In this document: positions 63,455-64,000 of the stretch, one piece after another
Position numbering within the stretch: position 1 is the first letter of the stretch
Layout: each line of letters begins with the position of its first letter
Assembly: GCF_900103955.1 (NCBI RefSeq)
Contig: NZ_FNIL01000001.1
Coordinates: forward strand, 434,001-498,000
Source: Alkalicoccus daliensis
GTDB taxonomy: Bacteria > Bacillota > Bacilli > Bacillales > Salisediminibacteriaceae
Direction: 5' to 3'
DNA length: 64,000 nt
The notes under the pieces: model-generated
Seen by the model: only the letters and a program-made list of their open reading frames with translations
What the model was told of the DNA's origin: nothing
The model's database searches: none
Position numbers and translations under genes: made by a program

Positions 63455-64000
63455 ACCTTCTTCTTCCTTTCTTTCTTCAGGTAATAAGACTGAACCTGGT
63501 CCAGCATTTCTTTTCCGTCCTTCATCCATCTTTTAATCATATTCTTTTCTTCTGTCGTTAAATCATCTAATTTTAAATGATGTACGTACTCGTAGGAGGT
63601 GATATGTTTTGTTTTTTCATGCCTGAATGCTAAAGCTTCTGCAAATGAAGCGTGAAAATGATCCATCTGTGGAAAAACATTGTTCAGCTTTTTCATTCTT
63701 TCTTCTGTTTCCGTAATTTGAAGCCCTTCAATCAGTGCAGCGATTCTTGCAGCATTTACATATGGGAAAAGTACTGCAGTTTTAAAATTAATGAAACCCT
63801 GTTTGTCTGTTAAAATCTGTCCGAAAATATTCCTCCGACGCTGTCTGAATATTGTATTTTCTACTACTTTTAACCGGATAGATTCGCGAAATCTCGCATA
63901 GTTAAACATAACTTCCTTCAAATTTTGATTGCTTTCCTTACTTCCGTATAAGGTTCTGGAATCAAACAGTATCAGGGTATGCCGGATATCTTCCCATTCC
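63451..64000 (-). CDS. DUF294 nucleotidyltransferase-like protein, partial (3' end)
   Basis: The last ~183 residues of a gene that enters from beyond the right edge. The frame is open to the window end, where it reads D-I-R-H-T-L-I-L-F-D-S-R-T-L-Y-G, typical of the boundary into the DUF294 substrate-binding helical domain. It parallels the end of the protein at 27220-29130. Whether it also has cNMP and CBS domains cannot be seen. The exonuclease gene follows with a 4-bp overlap. Confidence 0.8.
   Translation of the reverse strand, partial: EWEDIRHTLILFDSRTLYGSKESNQNLKEVMFNYARFRESIRLKVVENTIFRQRRRNIFGQILTDKQGFINFKTAVLFPYVNAARIAALIEGLQITETEERMKKLNNVFPQMDHFHASFAEALAFRHEKTKHITSYEYVHHLKLDDLTTEEKNMIKRWMKDGKEMLDQVQSYYLKKERKKKV

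Overview
The window looks like chromosomal DNA of a Bacillaceae bacterium. It carries yneP/yneQ-, yneR- and yneT-like genes, parE-parC, ypsA-gpsB-rnpB-ypsC, mrfA-mrfB, dynA, cvfB, ykuI- and ywpF-like genes, and a Bacillus-type (B-type) RNase P RNA. Strong AGGAGG ribosome sites with frequent GTG/TTG starts fit a low/medium-GC Gram-positive. The strongly acidic solute-binding half of the OpuC-like transporter hints at a halophilic or haloalkaliphilic lifestyle (inference). No phage, intact insertion sequence, CRISPR array or tRNA gene was found.

Layout. 1-1.1 kb: gene-free DNA with dispersed repeats. 1.1-10.4 kb: VanZ-like protein, VTT-family membrane protein, EamA exporter, a tandem AAA+ ATPase coupled to a YbgC-type thioesterase, YneQ-like protein, NAD synthetase, PHP phosphoesterase, a YkuI-like EAL protein and an MFS permease. 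10.4-11.5 kb: gene-free, with a repeat and an orphan terminator. 11.5-17.5 kb: VTT and DUF2207-like membrane proteins, YwpF-like protein and amidohydrolase, lipoprotein cyclophilin, CheV. 17.5-19.1 kb: repeats around a YhfH-like zinc-ribbon peptide. 19.1-23.6 kb: HD hydrolase, DJ-1/PfpI protein, alpha/beta hydrolase, a B12-binding protein with a degenerate RsbR-type STAS protein, and a polysaccharide deacetylase. 23.7-29.9 kb: a tightly coupled operon mrfA-mrfB-(cNMP/CBS/DUF294 nucleotidyltransferase)-DnaQ-like exonuclease. 29.9-34.6 kb: ypsA, gpsB, RNase H-like gene, rnpB, ypsC, moaA, yneR-like gene. 34.7-45.3 kb: M32 carboxypeptidase, a two-gene OpuC-type compatible-solute ABC transporter, UspA, CoA-binding protein, parE-parC, and a degenerate tyrosine recombinase.

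The main structural point is at about 45.4 kb. Left of it almost every gene is on the + strand; right of it almost every gene is on the - strand. Exactly at the switch lies a 28-bp sequence matching the Bacillus subtilis dif site as I remember it at 23 of 28 positions, with the XerD-side half identical. The window therefore probably spans the replication terminus, with topoisomerase IV genes and a catalytically degraded Xer-like protein beside dif.

45.5-64 kb (mostly -): flavin reductase, glycosyltransferase, DUF2231 and DUF2203 proteins, Cof-type HAD phosphatase, the double dynamin DynA, two paralogous polytopic permeases flanking a short-chain dehydrogenase, DUF2187 protein, retropepsin-like protein, topB, cvfB, ilvA, and at the right edge a second exonuclease/DUF294 nucleotidyltransferase pair echoing the one in the mrfAB operon.

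Three families of dispersed, non-coding repeats (called R1, R2, R3 here) fill the gene-free stretches. R1 (about 280 nt, three copies) shows paired substitutions in two helices, so it probably encodes a structured RNA or a folded DNA element.
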